This document shows positions 29,798 through 38,804 of a DNA stretch of 64,000 nt, piece after piece. The position numbers and the translations under genes were made by a program. Each line of letters opens with the position of its first letter. Position 1 is the stretch's first letter. Source of the stretch: Paenibacillus algicola (GTDB taxonomy: Bacteria; Bacillota; Bacilli; Paenibacillales; Paenibacillaceae); assembly GCF_005577435.1 (NCBI RefSeq), contig NZ_CP040396.1:261501-325500 (forward strand). Direction: 5' to 3'. The notes under the pieces were generated by a model, which made no database searches, was not told where the DNA came from, and saw nothing but the letters and a program-made list of their open reading frames with translations.

Positions 29798-31998
29798 GCA
29801 GCCAGGGTCATCTGTTCTACAGGCTGGCTCCCTTCATCCGCGAATACATGTACCGCAAACGCTGGGACACCCTGCGCGAAGCACAGGTGGAGGCCTGCCG
29901 GGTGCTGCTGGACACCTCTCATCATCTTCTAATCGCATCGGGGACGGCGTCGGGGAAGACGGAGGCGGCTTTTTTTCCGGCACTGACAGGACTGTATGAA
30001 GCCCCCTCGTCCTCGGTTGGCATTCTGTACATTGGTCCGCTGAAGGCACTTATCAATGACCAGTTTGAGCGGATTCAGGAGCTGCTTCGGGAGGGAGAGG
30101 TGCCGGTATGGCACTGGCATGGGGATGTGTCGCAGGAGGAGAAGACCAAGCTGATGCAAAATCCTTCCGGCGTGCTGCAGATTACACCGGAATCGCTGGA
30201 AGGACTGCTTATGAATCGCCCGAATGCCATTCCGGCGCTGTTTCACGACCTGCGGTATGTCATTATTGACGAAGTGCACGCCTTTATGGGGGCAGACCGG
30301 GGGATTCAGGTGCTGAGCCAGCTGACCCGAATCGAGCGGATGGCAGCCTGCACGCCGCGCCGTATCGGGCTGTCTGCCACCCTCAAGGATTATGACACGG
30401 CGGCCGGCTGGCTTGCTGCCGGCACGAAGGAACTGGCGGAGGTGGTGTCCCCGCCAGGATCACGCCGCTTGCGGATCAGCGTCGAGCATTTTTCATTTCC
30501 GGATGCACGGGATGAGAAGAAGGCGGAGCAGCGGGAGCACGCAGAGAAAGCATATTATGATTATATGTATGACACGACCCGCCGTCATAAAGCGCTCATC
30601 TTTACGAACAGCCGCTCCGATGCCGAGCTGACGACACTGGAAATGCGGCGGGTGGCTGCGAAGCGTCAGGAGCCGGATGTATTTCATGTTCATCACGGCA
30701 GCATTTCCTCGATGCTGCGGGAGGAAGCCGAGGCGGCGCTGCGCAGCGGCCCCGGTCCTGCTGTAGCCGCCGCCACGCTGACGCTGGAGCTGGGCATTGA
30801 CCTGGGCGAGCTGGAGCGGGTCGTGCAGCTCGGTGCCCCGTACAGCTGCTCCAGCTTTGTGCAGCGGCTGGGGCGCTCCGGCAGACGTGGACAGGCATCG
30901 GAGATGCTGTTTCTATGTCCGGAGGAAGAGGATGAAACTGCACAGCTCCCGGCGCGCATGCCCTGGATGCTGCTGCGCGCGATCGCGGTCATTGAGCTGT
31001 ATGTTCGCGAGAGGTGGGTGGAGCCGCTGACACTGCGGCAGAAGCCGGTCGGGCTCTTGTATCATCAGACGATGAGCATTCTGAAAAGCATGGGGGAAGC
31101 CGAGCCGGCCGAGCTGGCGAAGGCGGTGCTGACGCTGCCTGCTTTTCGCGGCTTCACGGCGGCAGAGTACAGGGATTTTCTGAATTATCTGCTGCAGACA
31201 GACCATATCCAGCGCACCGATGAAGGGCCGCTCATTATCGGCCTGACGGGAGAGCGCATCGTGAACCATTTCCGCTTCTACGCGGTGTTCAAAGACGATG
31301 AAGAGCATGTCGTGTATAACGGGTCGGAGGAGATCGGCTCCATCACGACCGTGCCGCCGCCAGGCTACTGCTTCTCGCTGGCCGGCAAGCTGTGGAAGGT
31401 GGAGGAGGTCGATCCCCGGCATAAGGCGCTGTACGTCAAATCGTCCAAGGGCAAGGTCGACACCCTTTGGCTTGGTGCAGGCGGAGACATCCATACCAGG
31501 GTCGTCCGCAAAATGCGCCAGGTTCTCGATGACAGCACGCTGTATCCTTATCTGGCGCCTGGTGCGGTGCAGCGGCTGGAGCGGGCCCGGCGTCTCGCCC
31601 GGGAGAGCGGGCTGCTGAACAGCACCGTCATACCTGCGGGGGGAGACTCCATGTTTGTCCTTCCCTGGGCGGGCAGCAAGCCATTCCGTACGCTGGAGCG
31701 GCTGCTGAAGCACAATCTTGCTGGCGCCCACTCCCTGCGGTCCATCGTACCCATGGAGCCGTATTATATGGTGGTCGCGGGCAAGACGACCCCGGAGCAG
31801 CTGATGGATGCCATCGCTGGAGAGCTGGACGAATGCCTTGTCGCCGGGCCCGAGTCGCTGCTTGATCCGAAAGAGGCGCCATATTTGGGCAAATACGATG
31901 AATTCGTCAAGCCGGAGCTGCTGCGCACGGCATTTGCCGTAGACGGCCTGGATCTTGAAGGGCTGAGTGATGCGCTGCGAGGCTTGAAGGATCATTAA
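29794..31998 (+). CDS. Lhr/BrxHI-like DEAD/DEAH superfamily 2 helicase (734 aa)
   Basis: The start overlaps the ATPase stop by four bases (ATGA), indicating translational coupling. Helicase motifs are intact: motif I GTASGKTE (Lys55), motif II DEVH (Asp159), motif III SATL, and motif VI QRLGRSGRRG. The C-terminal third (about 440-734) is the extended region seen in Lhr-type and BrxHI proteins. It should translocate on or unwind nucleic acid using ATP. Pairing with a BrxD-like ATPase supports the BrxHI assignment. None of the other BREX genes (PglX methylase, PglZ, BrxC/PglY, PglW) is nearby, so this is not a canonical BREX locus. Confidence 0.85.
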   Translation: MSSQGHLFYRLAPFIREYMYRKRWDTLREAQVEACRVLLDTSHHLLIASGTASGKTEAAFFPALTGLYEAPSSSVGILYIGPLKALINDQFERIQELLREGEVPVWHWHGDVSQEEKTKLMQNPSGVLQITPESLEGLLMNRPNAIPALFHDLRYVIIDEVHAFMGADRGIQVLSQLTRIERMAACTPRRIGLSATLKDYDTAAGWLAAGTKELAEVVSPPGSRRLRISVEHFSFPDARDEKKAEQREHAEKAYYDYMYDTTRRHKALIFTNSRSDAELTTLEMRRVAAKRQEPDVFHVHHGSISSMLREEAEAALRSGPGPAVAAATLTLELGIDLGELERVVQLGAPYSCSSFVQRLGRSGRRGQASEMLFLCPEEEDETAQLPARMPWMLLRAIAVIELYVRERWVEPLTLRQKPVGLLYHQTMSILKSMGEAEPAELAKAVLTLPAFRGFTAAEYRDFLNYLLQTDHIQRTDEGPLIIGLTGERIVNHFRFYAVFKDDEEHVVYNGSEEIGSITTVPPPGYCFSLAGKLWKVEEVDPRHKALYVKSSKGKVDTLWLGAGGDIHTRVVRKMRQVLDDSTLYPYLAPGAVQRLERARRLARESGLLNSTVIPAGGDSMFVLPWAGSKPFRTLERLLKHNLAGAHSLRSIVPMEPYYMVVAGKTTPEQLMDAIAGELDECLVAGPESLLDPKEAPYLGKYDEFVKPELLRTAFAVDGLDLEGLSDALRGLKDH

Positions 31999-32007
31999 GG
32001 GATTGAG

Positions 32008-32035
32008 AACTGCCTGTATAATCAGGCAGTTTTTT
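32008..32035 (+). terminator. Rho-independent terminator of the TerB-BrxD-BrxHI operon
   Basis: AACTGCCTG-TATAAT-CAGGCAGTT is a perfect 9-bp stem followed by TTTT. It closes the three-gene unit ten bases after the helicase stop. Confidence 0.9.
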
Positions 32036-32111
32036 AGAATAACCGCTGGGTTAAAGGCGCGCGTCATCCACGTGAAATGGCTCTCTATAAATTCAGTTAT
32101 AGGGTCTCATC

Positions 32112-32139
32112 AGAGGGTGGCTATCATAAGCGACCCTCT
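32112..32139 (+). other. Hairpin upstream of a small membrane protein gene
   Basis: AGAGGGT pairs with ACCCTCT, with an inner GCT/AGC stem after one mismatch. No T-run follows. It ends about 30 bases before the next start codon and may be a leader structure. Confidence 0.35.
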
Positions 32140-32168
32140 CTATAACTTTCTATAGGCAGGTGAATATA

Positions 32169-32366
32169 ATGGACGGTTTTCTTACAATGCTTTTGCTATT
32201 TGGTTTGCCCTTCTTAGGAGTTTGGTTGTACATAAACACAGTCACACTTCTTAAGAACATTAAAAAGGGCGAAGAAACAATTAATCAAACAGGGACGGGC
32301 TCTGTATTAATGGCTTTGATTATTTTTGGGATAGTATTTCTTATTCAAACCTCAACTTGGAAGTAA
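32169..32366 (+). CDS. Small two-helix membrane protein, unknown (65 aa)
   Basis: ATG 32169 has GGTG six bases upstream. Two hydrophobic segments (about residues 2-24 and 46-62) flank a polar loop with KNIKKGEETINQTGTG. No family recognised. It is AT-richer than the operon before it and marks the start of an accessory stretch. Confidence 0.5.
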   Translation: MDGFLTMLLLFGLPFLGVWLYINTVTLLKNIKKGEETINQTGTGSVLMALIIFGIVFLIQTSTWK

Positions 32367-32562
32367 ACAGGTTCAGATCCTGAAGAAGCTAGTCTGATGC
32401 CGTCGCCCCAAATGGCCAAATTTGAGGATTTTGCTTCCAGACTATTTTATCATTAGGTATTTTGTACATATGTGTGTCTAAAAGCTCAACCTCATTCAAT
32501 CTGTTGGCGCGCAGCAGTCCAAACTGTAAAAGAATGTATAACTGGTCATGGGGAGTATACAT

Positions 32563-32823
32563 TCATATGGAGGGAGAGAAGTCGTAGATGCTACCATGTA
32601 GACGAATTTGGTTGTAATCTTGAATAAACTGACTAACCATTTCATAAGCCTGCGGATAGGTATCGAATTCATTGCGACGATAGCATTCTAGTTCGATGAT
32701 GGCATGATAGGACTCGATGTGAGCATTTTTGTTCAGCGTTTTAGGTGGAATACGCTCGTGGACCATACCAAACTCCGTAGGGGATAGTGTAGAAGGACGG
32801 GTAATAGGCGCACTGTGGGACAT
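32563..32823 (-). pseudogene. IS3-family transposase C-terminal fragment
   Basis: Only the end of an IS3-type integrase core is present: HIESYHAIIELECYRRNEF and YNQIRLHGSIYDFSP, the usual tail after the catalytic glutamate. The catalytic Asp residues and orfA are missing. The fragment's upstream edge abuts a truncated secreted-protein gene at about 32796. Between 32367 and 32562 I see no gene. Confidence 0.7.
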
Positions 32824-33001
32824 GTATGATTCGTCAAACGATGGGACGGATACTTATAACTTCACGTTCAGTTCAATCTATAAGGCGATGTATAACGCAA
32901 AAGTAAATACATTTAGCGAGTATTGGTCGAAATGGAAAGGCCTTGGATATAGCACGAATGCAAAAGAATCTATAAAACAAAACTCTATTACGTATTTCTA
33001 A
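32796..33001 (+). pseudogene. 5'-truncated gene, C-terminal end of a secreted or surface protein
   Basis: The in-frame stretch GALWDMYDSSNDGTDTYN ... FSEYWSKWKGLGYS resembles the conserved C-terminal segment of large Bacillales extracellular proteins. No start codon or RBS belongs to it. The coding frame runs backwards into the IS3 fragment, so the N-terminal part was removed by the insertion or a deletion. Not functional as it stands. Confidence 0.5.
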
Positions 33002-33064
33002 AATAGGAGTAGCCGATATGTGATTTACATATCGGCTACACTCCTCGAAAGGAGATAAATCGTC

Positions 33065-33553
33065 ATGAGGCTAAAGTACTTTGGCATGTTTCTTCTCCTT
33101 GTCGTAGTAACAATAATAGGTTGCAGTGAGAAGTCACAACCAGCAGGGCCTACAGAAGATACAATTGTTATTCAAGGAAGCTTCCCATCGGATCTCGTAT
33201 CGAATGAAAGTACCAAGTTAAACATTCGCGTTTCTTTAAACCGGGAAGAAACTCGTGAAATAACAGGAAAGTATACCCTATTCACTCGTAAGATAAAAAA
33301 TTTACCCAAACCTATACAAACTGATACATTTTTTAAAGAGTATCTCTCCATGAACAAAGAAGTTGTAGAAACAATTGAATTAGAAAAACTGATTAATGAT
33401 ACTCTCTACCAGATTGATATTAGTGCCGAAACCCCAAGCATTGATGGAAATAAAAAAGCTAATATAAAGACAATTTTTTTCTCTGTACGTAATAACAGAA
33501 TCATTATAGAAAATGACATTGAAATTAGTGTTGGTAATCAAGCTACAAGATAG
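33065..33553 (+). CDS. Putative lipoprotein (162 aa)
   Basis: The N-terminus is a lipoprotein signal (MRLKYFGMFLLLVVVTIIGC): two basic residues, a hydrophobic core and a lipobox with Cys20. AAAGGAG lies upstream of the ATG. The mature part is beta-rich with no domain I recognise (VIQGSFPSDLVSNESTKLNI, KANIKTIFFSV). It follows the truncated secreted-protein gene and could once have been its partner. Composition is AT-rich, like the surrounding accessory DNA. Confidence 0.65.
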   Translation: MRLKYFGMFLLLVVVTIIGCSEKSQPAGPTEDTIVIQGSFPSDLVSNESTKLNIRVSLNREETREITGKYTLFTRKIKNLPKPIQTDTFFKEYLSMNKEVVETIELEKLINDTLYQIDISAETPSIDGNKKANIKTIFFSVRNNRIIIENDIEISVGNQATR

Positions 33554-33593
33554 ATGAAAAGGCGATAAAGCCATACACAACATGTGTACGGCC

Positions 33594-34101
33594 TTAGATT
33601 TTGCATGTATATTTCATTACATCACTTAAATTTCTTGATATTGTAGCAGCAGGTAGGCTCTTAAGAATGTTCTGGCCAAACCTCGCGGTTACTATTCGGT
33701 TATCCAGGATTACCACAGCGCCCCTATCGTTCACTGTCCGGATGAGTCTACCAAAGCCTTGCTTCAACCTCAGAATGCAATTCGGGAGCATAAACTCCTC
33801 AAAGTCATTCCCACCAACCTCTACAATCTTCAGGCACCTTGCCGCGACTAGGTACGAAGAACGGCAACTTGACGATTACCACGCAGATAAGATCGTCTCC
33901 TGGAACATCTACCCCCTCCCAAAAACTTTCTGCCCCAAACAGCACGGCCCGTTCTGAAGATTTAAAATCACTTGGCAGAGTCTCCCGATTTACATCACGG
34001 GTATGTAACAGTGGCTTTATATCCTGCTCGGCTAACCAATCATTCAGCAAGCTATGGAAGCTTGTCATCTGCACATAACTCGTAAGGGGTGTACTGTCCA
34101 A
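33594..34101 (-). pseudogene. DinG-like helicase C-terminal fragment, broken
   Basis: Two frames together read as the end of a DinG/YoaA-type helicase: AVLFGAESFWEGVDVPGDDL and VVIVKLPF (about 33860-34000), then, after a frame change and a deletion, LKQGFGRLIRTVNDRGAVVILDNRI (about 33690-33780). The upstream part is missing and the fragment stops nine bases from an IS1182 derivative. Not expected to give an active helicase. Confidence 0.75.
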
Positions 34102-34109
34102 GTCTAAAT

Positions 34110-34740
34110 AGGGCTTGCTGAACGCTCATAAAATCGCTAGAAACCGCATAACAACAAGGGCTTTTGGTGCTTTGTGTCGAATTCATATGCAAAGGAATGC
34201 ATCGAAAGTACAGCAAAAACTTTGCAGATGGAGTGATGGAAGTGTTCAAACCGACCGCGTATCTCGAAAATCAATTGATCATGCCAGGCGATTTCTTTCT
34301 CCCTTTCGGAGGGAAACTGAACGAAGAAAATCGCTGGGTTCAGTTGGCGCGGTTGGTGCCTTGGGTGGAAGCCGAGAAAAAGTACGGACAGTTTTTCAAA
34401 GACACGCTCCGCGGTCAACAAACGATCAGTTTGCGGATGGGGCTTGGTGCATGAATCATTCAAGAGCGTATGCAGTTGACGGACAGAGAAACCTTGGAAT
34501 CGATTCGTGAAAATCCCTATATGCAATACTTCATCGGTCTGCCCGGATTCGCGATGAAGCAGCCGTTCCATCATTGTATTCGCGCACGCCTTGCAAAGAC
34601 AAGTGAATCGGTGATTACGCTACAGCTTCTGGTGATGAACTTAGAACGTAGGCTCCGCGTTATTTTTTCCTCATTTTCACGATGCAGTCTCGTGGACGCC
34701 TAGCTCTGAAGGCTGGATAAAGAATCGTTCAGCAAGCCCT
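34110..34740 (+). mobile_element. Internally deleted IS1182-family element with both ends (631 bp)
   Basis: The ends are perfect inverted repeats AGGGCTTGCTGAACG / CGTTCAGCAAGCCCT. Inside, an N-terminal transposase piece (KYSKNFADGVMEVFKPTAYL, from about 34206) runs to an in-frame TGA (34452-34454), continues as QLTDRETLESIRENPYMQYF, and then jumps to an unrelated-looking tail after a large deletion. The element cannot encode a transposase, but keeps both ends and could be moved in trans. No clear target duplication is seen. The copy at 37223 is almost identical over its first ~465 bases. Confidence 0.8.
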
Positions 34741-34819
34741 AATTAGGCCAACGAGAAAATCTCTGGCTGACCTAATAATACGAAGAGTCGCTAGAATAGC
34801 GACTCTAAATGGGGGGGGT

Positions 34820-35578
34820 CTATCCATCGATAAAAGACCTGTAAGGAGTAGGGTTACCAGTGCTTTTTTGAATTTCGGATGCATATAAACCATCCATTAG
34901 CTGATAGAATTCTCCCCAATTGGGATTTTCCAGTTTTTCCTTTTTAGTAAGATAATATAAATATTTATAAATCATTTTCAAACCATTTACGCCATCTTCA
35001 GGTTGTACCATTTCCATCCGCCGTAAATAGTACAAAAGTTCATAAATCTCAATTGCCCCAACATTTGACAGCCCAATTGTTTCTTTGGTTGGTGATTCTA
35101 ATAGTCTCAACGCTCTCGAATCATGAGAGGCAAAAAAGTTAAGTGGTTTTGTAGCGATATAGGCTAAAGACTTAACTTCACCACGATCATCAGCGTTATC
35201 TAACTCAGGTTCATAGGCAGTATGGGCAGCTATCGCTTTTTCAAAGGACTGTCTATAAATTTCTGTATCCGAATCAAATTCGCTATCTTCCATAACAATA
35301 AGATGGCCCTGATCTATTCGACTTTGAGCATAATTTCTTGAGTCACTACTTACAAGTTCATTAATAACCACTCTATGGATGGATAGATAAGGGAAAGTAA
35401 GAAAAAGCGGATCAAGCCAAAACTTTTGAAATGATTTAAAGGGGATAGCAAATGAACCTTTGACTGTGTTTGAACGATCAAAAGAAATGAAGAAATTAGC
35501 ATCGAGAGGTATCTGTTGAGTATAGTCATTAATAAGCGAAACAAGAGCTGGGTTTTGATCGATTACATTGACTCTCAA
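34820..35578 (-). CDS. PIN-like putative toxin/nuclease of an XRE-ImmA operon (252 aa)
   Basis: A TTG start overlaps the peptidase stop by four bases (TTGA), behind GGAGGAGG. The N-terminal half has a PIN-like pattern: acidic residues in ISFDRSNT, VVINELVSSDSR, and KPLNFFASHDSRALRLL near residue 140, where PIN domains often show a hydrophobic strand followed by SxDxD-like residues. The C-terminal third is helical (AIEIYELLYYLRRMEMV). The assignment is tentative. As third gene of an operon with a repressor and an IrrE-type peptidase, a toxin or regulated nuclease role is plausible. Confidence 0.5.
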   Translation of the reverse strand: MRVNVIDQNPALVSLINDYTQQIPLDANFFISFDRSNTVKGSFAIPFKSFQKFWLDPLFLTFPYLSIHRVVINELVSSDSRNYAQSRIDQGHLIVMEDSEFDSDTEIYRQSFEKAIAAHTAYEPELDNADDRGEVKSLAYIATKPLNFFASHDSRALRLLESPTKETIGLSNVGAIEIYELLYYLRRMEMVQPEDGVNGLKMIYKYLYYLTKKEKLENPNWGEFYQLMDGLYASEIQKSTGNPTPYRSFIDG

Positions 35579-36441
35579 TCCTCCTCCTCCTTAAATAGGA
35601 GGGCCAGATCATCATCGAAGTCGGCTTCTTCCATTAACTTATAGTCATCCAAGGACTTTCCAAATAAATTTAAATCGTCTGAAAGTTCACTGAGTGATAC
35701 TTTTCCTTCTTCATAATTCTCAATAAGCTTTCCTAAATTCTCTCCCTCAGCTCCAAATAGATTGGTTCTGGTATTTAGTTGTTGGAAAGCTTTTAAGTTT
35801 ATATTTGAGCCAAGAGTATAATAAATGCCTTCGTGATCTCTTGCATCAATTTTTAAGAGGTTCTCAAGTACAGTTTTCGAGATTGCCCCAACTTCTTGTA
35901 AACGACGAACGATTGCTTTAAAAGGTAACCGGTAATCACAATGTATCTCCGCAATTAGGCGCAGCAATGCATTTGTAGGCCAACCTTTTAAATCTTGATT
36001 GCCTTTGTTCTTTTCCTTAACCTCATGTACAAGTTTTTCTGTAGGAAGGAGAAATTCAGCAGCAAATCGGTTTGCCTTTAATTCCCTGATATCACTTGAA
36101 TGATCAAGGCCTCTACATAAAACAAAAGGGTCTGAAGATTCGAAATGGTGATATAATTCATGAGCTAGTGCAAAAATTTGTTTATCCCAATAATCTGTTG
36201 TATTCAAACCGATATAACAAATCGAGTATCCATCCTCTTCTTTGGAAGAGAGATACAGAGCTGCAAGAGGGTTATCAGATTCTTCTCCTTCATTCAAAAA
36301 CGGAATCTGGATCAGCTGAATGCCCAATGTTCGTATAACTTTGAAAAGGTTATCTCCTAACGGCCCCATACCGAGCTCCAGGACTCTACGTTTTTCTTTA
36401 GCAAGCTCTTCAATGGTATAAAGATCTTCTTTTGTTAACAC
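35575..36441 (-). CDS. ImmA/IrrE family metallopeptidase (288 aa)
   Basis: The zinc motif is clear: ALAHELYHHFES (HExxH). ANRFAAEFLLPTEKLVHEV follows about 40 residues later and carries the third ligand region (NxFAxxLLxP), typical of the COG2856 family that cleaves partner XRE repressors. A GTG start overlaps the end of the XRE gene by seven bases. The C-terminal ~90 residues (NLFGAEGENLGKL ... LNLFGKSLDDYKLMEEADF) are acidic. It most likely cleaves the neighbouring repressor after a stress signal and so induces the operon, as in ICEBs1 ImmA/ImmR. Confidence 0.85.
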   Translation of the reverse strand: MLTKEDLYTIEELAKEKRRVLELGMGPLGDNLFKVIRTLGIQLIQIPFLNEGEESDNPLAALYLSSKEEDGYSICYIGLNTTDYWDKQIFALAHELYHHFESSDPFVLCRGLDHSSDIRELKANRFAAEFLLPTEKLVHEVKEKNKGNQDLKGWPTNALLRLIAEIHCDYRLPFKAIVRRLQEVGAISKTVLENLLKIDARDHEGIYYTLGSNINLKAFQQLNTRTNLFGAEGENLGKLIENYEEGKVSLSELSDDLNLFGKSLDDYKLMEEADFDDDLALLFKEEED

Positions 36442-36797
36442 GAAGTCATTTCCTCTCTCTGTCTCTTTCTCAAACGATCATGTTTTCTGAGGCAAAGCAT
36501 CATAGAAATCATTTTATCGAAGTTTACACGTTCAATTTCAGTTGTTGCGCTGCCCATCATCGCAAGAAATACCTTCTTCTCATCCGGATTTTCCTCAATA
36601 TCTTTTAAAGAAAAACGTAGGGCCTCCATAAGAATATTCAATTGTTCAATACTTGGATAAAAACGGCCATTCTCTATACGGCTTAATGTATCTTTGTTTA
36701 TATTGGTCTCCCCGCTCAATTCCTCTAACGTAATTTTTCGTACATTTTTACGTTTATGATGTACAACTTCGGAAAGTTTTGTGAGTGAGATGCTCAT
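36435..36797 (-). CDS. XRE family transcriptional repressor (120 aa)
   Basis: ATG 36797 follows GGAGG seven bases upstream; a TTG five codons earlier lies inside that RBS. The N-terminal helix-turn-helix is typical (ITLEELSGETNINKDTLSRIENGRFYPSIEQL). The C-terminal half (ATTEIERVNFDKMISMMLCLRK) could be the dimerisation and cleavage region. It heads an operon with a peptidase and a PIN-like gene and probably represses its own promoter at 36828-36856, where a short inverted repeat spans the -10 box. Confidence 0.85.
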   Translation of the reverse strand: MSISLTKLSEVVHHKRKNVRKITLEELSGETNINKDTLSRIENGRFYPSIEQLNILMEALRFSLKDIEENPDEKKVFLAMMGSATTEIERVNFDKMISMMLCLRKHDRLRKRQREEMTSC

Positions 36798-36827
36798 TTT
36801 AGATCCCTCCAAACTATTTATAAATAA

Positions 36828-36856
36828 ATTATACTTTATGTATATTTTTAAAACAA
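36828..36856 (-). promoter_or_regulatory. SigA promoter of the XRE-ImmA-PIN operon
   Basis: On the minus strand TTGTTT (36851-36856) and a perfect TATAAT (36828-36833) are 17 bases apart. ATAC-N5-GTAT is centred beside the -10 box and could be the XRE operator. Confidence 0.65.
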
Positions 36857-37222
36857 GTTAATTTAATGAATTATACAATTCGTATATCAATAGGTGGAGT
36901 CATTTGTTCATTATTTATAATTATTAAAGTGAATTATGTTGAATTTTCTACAACCCTTAGAAAAAGCACTGACGTGCTTCTTTAACTTTAACTATACCTT
37001 GTGACCATTAATTTAACGAAAACAGTTGATTGATTTGGTGGGTTGCCATTTTACCTTTATTCAATTAATGTTTCCAATGGATTCACAAATGACTCATATG
37101 TTCTATGAATTTATAATGCAACTTGACAGGAATGTTAAATCGCACAATTACGGATTCTTCAGCCAGGATTGGACCTTCAGATGTCAGTCTTGCCACGCAA
37201 AAAGTAATTGCAGGCTATAATT
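36857..37222. other. AT-rich intergenic stretch without a supported gene
   Basis: A six-base hairpin (AAGCAC-TGAC-GTGCTT, 36964-36979) with T-runs on either strand may be an orphan terminator. A 64-codon open frame at 37026-37220 has no RBS and no recognisable content. I see nothing else here before the second IS1182 copy. Confidence 0.4.
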
Positions 37223-38129
37223 AGGGCTTGCTGAACGCTCATAAAATCGCTAGAAACCGCATAACAACAAGGGCTTTTGGTGCTTTGTGTCGAATTCATA
37301 TGCAAAGGAATGCATCGAAAGTACAGCAAAAACTTTGCAGATGGAGTGATGGAAGTGTTCAAACCGACCGCGTATCTCGAAAATCAATTGATCATGCCAG
37401 GCGATTTCTTTCTCCCTTTCGGAGGGAAACTGAACGAAGAAAATCGCTGGGTTCAGTTGGCGCGGTTGGTGCCTTGGGTGGAAGCCGAGAAAAAGTACGG
37501 ACAGTTTTTCAAAGACACGCTCCGCGGTCGACAAACGATCAGTTTGCGGATGGGGCTTGGTGCATGAATCATTCAAGAGCGTATGCAGTTGACGGATAGA
37601 GAAACCTTGGAATCGATTCGTGAAAATCCCTATATGCAATACTTCATCGGTCTGCCCGGATTCGCGATGAAGCAGCCGTTCCATCATTCCATGATGACGC
37701 ATTTCCGAAAGCGCTTGACGGAAGTGCTGGCTGAACTGAACGAGCTCGTCGCCTCCACGGGCGCGAAGGAAACAAAAGACGATGATGACAGCAATGACGC
37801 AAGCGGCGGTGGTCAAGGAAAAGTAAAGCGCTCGAAGAAGGAAGTCCCTGCCGTTCAAGCCGAACAGCAAACGATGTTTGTGGAGGCGTCGGATGAATCG
37901 TCAAAAGCAGGACCACCCCAGACGGCCGCAATGCCAGAGAGTCCTGAAGCGACAACGTCTGTTTCTGAAGCGCATCTGGTATCGACAGTATCAGAAGCGA
38001 CAGCTTTGCAAAATCAAGGGACCATACTGGTAGATGCCACTTGCGCGCCAGCGGATGTAGCATATCCCACAGATCTGAACCTGCTGAATGAAGCGCGGGA
38101 GAAGCTCGAAGCGATCATCGGTGCGCAAG
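37223..38129 (+). mobile_element. IS1182-family element, 3'-truncated, with a nonsense codon
   Basis: The left end (AGGGCTTGCTGAACG) and transposase N-terminus match the element at 34110 nearly base for base. The frame contains the same premature TGA (37565-37567), then stays open through FIGLPGFAMKQPFHHSMMTH and a Gly/Ser/Lys-rich insert to LLNEAREKLEAIIGAQVDD, typical of this family. At about 38129 it is fused to the interior of a BCCT transporter gene, so the right end is lost. Not autonomous. Confidence 0.8.
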
Positions 38130-38756
38130 TGGACGATTTTTTATTGGGCGTGGGCGATTGCCTGGTCCCCGTTTGTCGGTGCCTTTGTCGCACGCGTATC
38201 CCGGGGGCGGACCGTCCGGGAGTTTATTCTGGGAGTTATGGTTGTGCCGCCGCTGATTGCCTGTATGTGGATGGCGGTGTTTGGCGGAACCGCGCTGTGG
38301 CTCGATATGAACCAGAATGCAGGCATTGCTACAGCCGTATATCATGACGTATCGACAGCGCTTTTTGAATTGATTGAGCTGCTGCCGCTGTCAGGTATCG
38401 TACATGTGCTGTCTCTCCTTCTGATCCTGACGTTCCTCATCACTTCGGCGGACTCGGCGACGTATATTTTGTCCAGCATGACGACCTCGGGCAGCCTAAA
38501 TCCCCCATTTTATGTAAAAATGGTCTGGGGCATTCTGATGGCCTCCATTGCAGGCGTGCTCCTTTATACCGGAGGCCTTGAAGCGCTGCAGACCGCTTCC
38601 CTGATCTCGGCACTGCCGTTCACGATCATCTTGCTGCTGCTGGTGATTGCAGTCATCCGCATGTTCAAGGGAGAACCGCTGCCGATCCGCAAGGCCGACG
38701 TGAAACGCTTCAAGCGGCTGGAGGAAGCCGTCAATAAGAGCAGGAAGCAGCGGTGA
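38130..38756 (+). pseudogene. BCCT (betaine/choline/carnitine) transporter, 5'-truncated
   Basis: The frame reads FYWAWAIAWSPFVGAFVARV and continues with SADSATYILSSMTTSG, both core motifs of BCCT transporters such as OpuD and BetT, through four or five hydrophobic segments to a basic tail (KRFKRLEEAVNKSRKQR). About the first 60% of the protein is absent, replaced by the IS1182 fragment. The GC content matches the core genome, so this is an ancestral osmoprotectant uptake gene destroyed by the insertion. Confidence 0.8.
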
Positions 38757-38804
38757 GCCTTGAGCAATGTGCAGGACGCAGGACGTGTCAATCTAATGGA
38801 ACAG

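Noticed and set aside
26539..31998. Complete BREX system
   Set aside because: Only BrxD-like and BrxHI-like genes are present; no PglX, PglZ, BrxC/PglY or PglW gene lies within the window.
32729..32795. Longer start for the truncated surface protein fragment
   Set aside because: This part is the antisense of the IS3 transposase remnant, so the ATG there is not the true start.
37026..37220. 64-codon open frame before the second IS1182 copy
   Set aside because: No RBS, no known motif, AT-rich DNA and adjacent IS; most likely chance.
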